Origin: Trichobilharzia szidati
Lineage: Eukaryota > Platyhelminthes > Trematoda > Strigeidida > Schistosomatidae
Direction: 5' to 3'
NCBI GenBank assembly: GCA_944472155.2
Contig: OX235273.1
Location: 30,229,204-30,293,203 of the forward strand
Length of the DNA: 64,000 nucleotides
A model generated the notes under the pieces. The model was not told the DNA's origin, made no database searches, and was given only the letters and a program-made list of their open reading frames with translations. Positions 58,391 to 64,000 of the stretch are shown in pieces. Within the stretch, counting starts at the first letter, position 1, and every line of letters starts with the position of its first letter. The position numbers and the translations under genes are program-made.

Positions 58391-59240
58391 CTCAGATAAA
58401 TGGATAAGGTTTTGCACTATCGCCTGGATTTGGGGTTGCTTAGGAAGGAGAGGATTTGTCCATGTGGTGCTGTCATGAGTTTTAAATGCTTTACCAGGTC
58501 GATTGATGGATACGTTCATCGTTGTGCAATTTGCATGAGACGAGTTAGTATTAAGGAAGTGAAGCTGATAATTTTAGTATTTCGTAGGAACATTTTTGGT
58601 TGCGTCGCAGGTCTCCATAACGAAGATTTTGTATATTTGTAACTACTGGGTTTTAAAGCAGCCTGTGAGAGGCGAAGCTGTTGAAAGTGTTAATAGCCTC
58701 GTGTCAACAGTACAGTGTCAACAGCACTGCAGAGACATCGCCTCATGGAAAATTGAGAGAATCACTTCTTTGTTAGGCGGAGAAGTTATCATCGTACATG
58801 TGGACGAAACTGTGTAACTGAAGAAAAAATACAACCGTGGTCGTGAGCAAGCCAACAATGTTTCAGCGATAGGTTTATATGACACCTCCTTACGGAAGGG
58901 ATTCGTGGAGAGAATACCAGACAGAAAGTCTACTGCCTTAGTGAATATTGTCACTCGACTGGTGAAACAGGGATCCATAGTACATACTGATGAATGGAAA
59001 GGTTATAACTCGCTGTCATCTCTTAGATATATTCATCACAGTGTGAACCATTCTAGTGATTTTATGGATCCGATTACAGGGACACACACGAATTCAATCG
59101 AAGGATTTTGGGGATAATTCAAAAATAGGATAAGGGCCATAGAAGGATCTCGAAGGGATCTCATTTATAGTCATTTGGATGAATACATCTGCAGAATGTG
59201 GTGTGACTTCTCTATTGACACTCTTATGGTAAACTGAGAG
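58390..59240 (+). pseudogene. Merlin (IS1016/IS1595-like) DDE transposase, decayed
   Basis: An N-terminal zinc-ribbon-like stretch CPCGAVMSFKC...HRCAICMRRVSI (58459-58555) is followed by the catalytic core: first Asp in IIVHVDET (58803-58805), second Asp in IVHTDEWKGY (58989-58991), and Glu in HTNSIEGFW (59100-59102). This D..TDxWxGY..HxNxIExxW pattern is the ISXO2-like domain of Merlin transposons, known from schistosomes and other animals. Damage: frameshifts near 58610-58680, a TAA at 58815-58817 and a TAA at 59115-59117. The C-terminus runs to about 59238. Merlin moves by cut-and-paste; this copy is dead. Confidence 0.85.
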
Positions 59241-62200
59241 ATTCTTCTGTCAAATGATAGCGAGAGATCCTCTGTGTAACAGTTTTAATGCGGTTTTTAT
59301 GCTTCTTTCATAAATTTACGTTTTCTCTAATCAGAAATCCCTCTTCCATGTGATTGGCTCGCCGAAGGTCGTTAGCTGATTGGTACTTAGTGGTGCTTAA
59401 AGCTTAACTTTGCCATGTAACACAAGATTGAACCCCACTATTCCAATGTAAATGATCATGGTTAATAACTAATATATGTTGATGAATGCTGCTGACTACT
59501 ACTCATATTCATTCTAATTATAAGTTTCAAATGGATGAGTGATAATGCCAAAACCGTCGAGGGAACATAGTGTGAGTAACTATGTGTCACTGCGCAAGTA
59601 TATGACTAAATTTGCGTGTGAAACAGATTTTTTATAGATATGCCATAACAAGGGTGAGAAATGTCTCAATACAGCAAGCCAGGTCATGGTTAAAGGGAGT
59701 CAGGATAGCAGCAGTGGCTCAACATGTTTCATGTGCACACAAGGCGACGGCTACTTTAAGCTAGTTGTAGCAGCCTCCTGTGTTTGGAGTATTCTACATC
59801 TTCGGCCTTCACCAGTTTATCTGATAGTCGATAGATGATGGAAAGGACTCTTTAGTGAAAGTGTCATGGTCTGTTTTGATCAGGTGATATTGGATCAAAC
59901 TGCTGATTGCTTTCACTACACCTTCATTAAGCCAAACTGGCAATTGTTTCCCGAGCACGAAAAATTACGTTCCTGGAGAAATGGACAATATAGCTGGCTC
60001 AACAGGAGTAGTTAAAACGACTGATACGAAAACAGGCAAATGGTCTAGTGACCTCATCTGTGAGCGAGTAGTCACAACTAGTCCTGTGAAAATACAACCA
60101 GCAGTTTACCAGCAATTCAATGATTCAATAACACATTATAAAACATCAGTGCTGTCAATGAAAATAATTCTTCAGTTATTACGAATGTATAAATGTAGAA
60201 GAGAATCCGATAACTTTATCGGAAGGAATTTTCTTCCTGCAGTGATGGTTCTTTTGATGATAAACATGACTTAAACATATCAATGTACTTATTCTATACA
60301 TTGTCTTATGATGTTTGCGTGGGCAAAAATACGATTTTAAATATTTCGCTGACATTATTACCCACTGACCAATAATAATAATAAGGTGAAACTGATGATG
60401 CTGTGACATTAGTGTGCGGTGTACCTCTTGATTTTGAAAACCTGAGTGGTGAATGTGTACAATATTCAGGCTGGTTTTGTATTCAAAACCGGGAATCTGC
60501 ACTGTATCTGCCAATCAGGTATTCAGACGTGCATCAAGTCAATAAATGTAGTTTTTCGTATTAATCCGATGAAAACCCTTGGCTAAAAGGGTATTAGGTT
60601 TTCATTGAGGAGAAAACAATAACTATGGTAATAGCGATTTGAACTAGCTGTCATGCTTTTTAAACCAATGGTCGGTTGTCACATCTATACCAGGCCGCCT
60701 TAAGTAAAAGATTTCATATTTTTCTGATAAAAAATTCTTTTAATTGCAATAGGTATCGCAAAACATTTCTGGATGACCATATTGTTTCTTTTAGTAATTC
60801 AGTAATTTAGTAATGAATAACATACTCTACATCCTCATCGTAGCACTTGAATTCACCTGAAATTCAATATACAATATCATTTATGAGAATGCTATAAAAT
60901 AATATACTTCATGTACAACTGAGATTATTTTTGTTATAGTGATGTTTCTTATGTTTAATTGTAATTCTGTAGGCATGTTGCATTTCAGAGGAGTTTTCTC
61001 AAAATTCTAAACTTAATGCATTTAATATCGGTATGCGAGGATACCCTTTTTGTAACTAACTGTAATTCCCATTCACATTCAATGCATTCATTTGAACACT
61101 CTTCAGTTTGATATTAGTAGATTTGAAAAGTTCTTCATTCATGTGAGACCTAGATTCGAGAATCGAAGCATACTGAAGGCGGAGATGAACTATCGTGGTA
61201 ATATTGTCTGAATTTATACTCCATGCAAGTAGATACATGAATTTGTAAGGGTTATACCATTACTTTGAGGTGAGAATTAGAAAACTATTTCGCAGGATTC
61301 CTAAATAGTAAATATTTTAATTTATATAATCCGAAACGGACTAATACATTCCGGAAGTTGCTTTAGCTCTAAAGCGATCAAATTTATCTCGATCTACGTA
61401 AAATTCGGTATCTATACACCATTCGTTTCCCGAAATTGCATCGCTTATTGACACGATATTATACTTTTCACCAGCTTTCTCGTAGAAAGAGCAACGAACC
61501 CATTATAGACACCAAGAACTTATTTGAAATCTGATGTAGTGAGGTATACATTAACATTTCACAGTTATGTACTAATAAGGAGGATATTTAAAAGCTGTTT
61601 GATAATTTCAAGCGTTTTCCAGTAGCTTTCCTGTCTTCTGAAAATTGCGTGACTGATCTTTCATTCTTTAGGCAGTTCAACCAGTTTCTTATTTTCAAAT
61701 ACCCTTTGATTTCAGTGGGTAGTATAATTTCCGTTTCTGCTAAAATCAAAATTTGTTATGTGGTTATTGTACCTGATTCGATTAAATCTCAATAAGGGCA
61801 TAAATACAAAGTATTCTCACATTCTACAAAATCCCTGTCTTCTGAAAGTTAAAAAAAGCATATGCAAAGTTTATATTTTCACTGACAAATATGAGAAATC
61901 GTATTTAGAACTTACAGATTACATTCTCTTATGCAGCCGAGGCATGATAGTCTAGTCTAGGTTTGATCATATTGAGAAGGAAACAATATCTTCTTTTTTT
62001 CATGAGACAAGGACAAGACCTCAAATTTTCCGCATTATTTTTAATTCTTTGATTATATCTGGTCCGAACAGTTGGCGCTAGCGTGACTAAGAGCATTGAC
62101 AATAAGCTTTGCATATCCCTCAAAACCTGCTCCCTTTGCTGTATACCTCAGACCAAATGGTCGGCAAGACACGAAGTCTCAGAGTACCAGCCAATCCCTC

Positions 62201-62640
62201 CTGCCTAACGTATTAGCAGAAGGAAGCATGGGTGGTTTACAAATACACACTGAAGTTGCCACTGAGCAAAGTTATGTGCCAGGATTTCTTATGCAGTCAA
62301 AATAAAGTGTCGGAAAGTGACACGGCAGAGATCATGCTAAGAGGAAATATGTGCTTGTGGGAAATCTTAAGGTTAGCTGATAGTGATGACAGACAGCCAA
62401 GTGCAGTGACCACATACCGATGAAATTCCAAATTCTACTTGAAATGCAAATAACGAACAATTATAAGTCTAGTATTGATTCTCTTTTATACGGCTGCTTT
62501 TATCTGTTTTTCTGTTAATAGCCCCACGATAAATGCTGCCAAGAGAAAAGGTGTAACACTGAGAATACCTTTTCAGTGATTTATTTCCCTTGAGTTGTAC
62601 AGTCGCAATCTACATATATAAGCTACCGTAGTTAGAATTA
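59240..62640. other. no confident gene
   Basis: A 97-codon plus ORF (59981-60274; starts MDNIAGSTGVVKTTDTKTGK) has no recognised domain. Otherwise only short ORFs. Confidence 0.3.
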
Positions 62641-62649
62641 TTCTTAATT

Positions 62650-62757
62650 CGATATGATGACATTAAAGAGATTCGATGCAGAAGTCGCTGTTTTGTGCAT
62701 CATGAAACCAGAGCTTAGTGTTCAAAAGAATCTGGTTCAACTTGTTCATAGATAAGC
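62650..62757 (+). pseudogene. PLE C-terminal remnant
   Basis: DAEVAVLCIMKPELSVQKNL (from about 62676), VQLVHR and a stop at 62755-62757 match the AEALAIETEKPDLCVQKKFV end of the copy at position 1-156. The following T-rich ~300 bp may be its 3' UTR; the 106-codon ORF there (62718-63038) is probably incidental. Confidence 0.6.
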
Positions 62758-62759
62758 GA

Positions 62760-64000
62760 TCTACAACTGTTAAGCTCATTTTTCTATTGGAATTTTCTAT
62801 CATCTTCATTTATAAAACAATATTTCAATGTTTCCATGTACAACCTCATCACCTCACTCTTCGGTATAAAATTAACTATTTTACACTGCAGGCAACTAAT
62901 CGCCTAATCCAACCTCTCACAGTGTCTATGCCTCCTGCGATTTATACTCGTCTCTCATCACACTCATCAATTTTCTCGTTAATTTTAAAATTTTTATCTC
63001 CTTTATTCTCGACTGAAATTCGATATCGGACTAGCTGATTATTTTAATAAGGTCAAATTACGTGTGTGTGTGTTGATTTCACTTGTACAGCTTTTGAAAT
63101 TGAAATCACCGAAAGGTGCCTTTGCTAAACTTCTTGGTTTTCTCAACAAATATGTATCAGATAGGTCATCTTTCAGTCAAGGCAAATTAAACAATTCAAT
63201 GACCCCTCCTTTTATCTGAAAATTTTTGACAAGAAATGTCACGCTAGTTGGAATAGCGATTGAAAAGTCATTGGTCTAAAACGGACACCGAGTACTCATT
63301 GCACATTTGGGCATATCTTTTTCCCAGAGTCTCAGAGTTCATTTATAGTTTCAATGATAATGAATTCAATCTACCGAGGAATAATTCTCGGATAAAACAA
63401 AAGCAAACTAGTCTGGTTTACAGTCCCTTTTTCCTGCATTAATTTTATCAATTTTGAAAAAGTTACTGAGTCTGTACCGATATCATTCTTTCGAAATCTG
63501 TACATGTTTCTACTTCTAAATTGTTTGTTTCATTCCTTTGTGTTCCTATGCGAACATGGGGCTCACAGCTAGTTTCACGCTTAACCTTCCCTCTTTCTCC
63601 GCTCCACTGCCAGCTAAGAGAGGCTTAGGAATGCGTCTTCCACCACCTATGTAACTGGCAAGCATACTACCGCTTCGGCATCGAATTCGGCTATATTGCT
63701 TAGTAAATATTATTAATAACAGAAATTTAAAGAAAATGTTTGACAGATATATGGTTAATAAACAGTCAGTATCTGACTGCAAACAAATTTTATGGAAATC
63801 TCTTCCTTGTTTTGTGTCCATGAAAATCTCAAGAGCTTCTCTTGAATTAGAAAATAACACTTTAGAATCGCTTACATAATATTTATGTTACTAGCCATGT
63901 CCATGAATTTTTAACCTCTTTCCTTACGCTCAGTGGGGCAGTGGGAGTCAAAATAGCATATGTTGATGTGATGTTTTAATTCAAATATATGACTTACCAC
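62760..64000. other. no recognisable gene
   Basis: The short GC-richer patch at 63545-63690 is open on the minus strand (104-codon ORF 63546-63860) but shows no known domain. Confidence 0.3.

Noticed and set aside
63546..63860. 104-codon minus ORF with a GC-richer patch
   Set aside because: No recognisable domain; may be a repeat fragment, but no copy in the window.

Overview
The window looks like nuclear DNA of a blood fluke (Schistosomatidae, most likely Schistosoma). It is AT-rich and intron-containing with almost no long ORFs. It carries Penelope-like elements (PLEs) with GIY-YIG ends, an RTE-clade LINE of the SR2/Perere-3 type, a Merlin DNA transposon, tRNA-derived SINEs with hammerhead-ribozyme (HHR) motifs of the Sm-alpha kind, and a small secreted Cys-rich peptide gene with very short exons. 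No rRNA, CRISPR or prokaryotic feature is visible. The species is not determined.

Layout: 0-1.1 kb, two PLE remnants. 4.3-11.6 kb, an inverted duplication of a signal-peptide exon with its upstream region; one arm is split by a 4.6-kb PLE, which is itself interrupted by a 146-bp HHR SINE in its coding region and by a truncated RTE in a terminal repeat. 14.6-25.1 kb, PLE, SINE and fold-back copies. 27.6-32.2 kb, a tRNA-like element, two probable polycystin-like exons (minus strand), a second PLE family, a perfect 136-bp inverted repeat and two PLE fragments joined head to head. 32.6-35.3 kb, tetranucleotide-rich DNA holding a three-exon gene for a secreted Gly/Cys-rich peptide, the clearest host gene. 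36.5 kb, one more candidate exon. 39-46 kb, five PLE fragments and a fold-back element. 49.4-57.3 kb, RTE remnant, PLE with an insertion, PLE tail, full-length RTE with target-site duplication, SINE. 58.4-59.2 kb, decayed Merlin transposase. 62.7 kb, PLE tail. The rest is non-coding with nothing I can name.

The most unusual theme is the density of HHR-like folds: about 18 motifs on both strands, in PLE terminal repeats, SINEs and short fold-back elements. Four of the fold-back elements have 12-13 bp target-site duplications. HHRs in Sm-alpha SINEs and in PLEs are known; the nesting, the fold-back architecture and the paralogous empty site seen here are what deserve checking. All alignments were made by eye; no percentage identities or database searches were computed.
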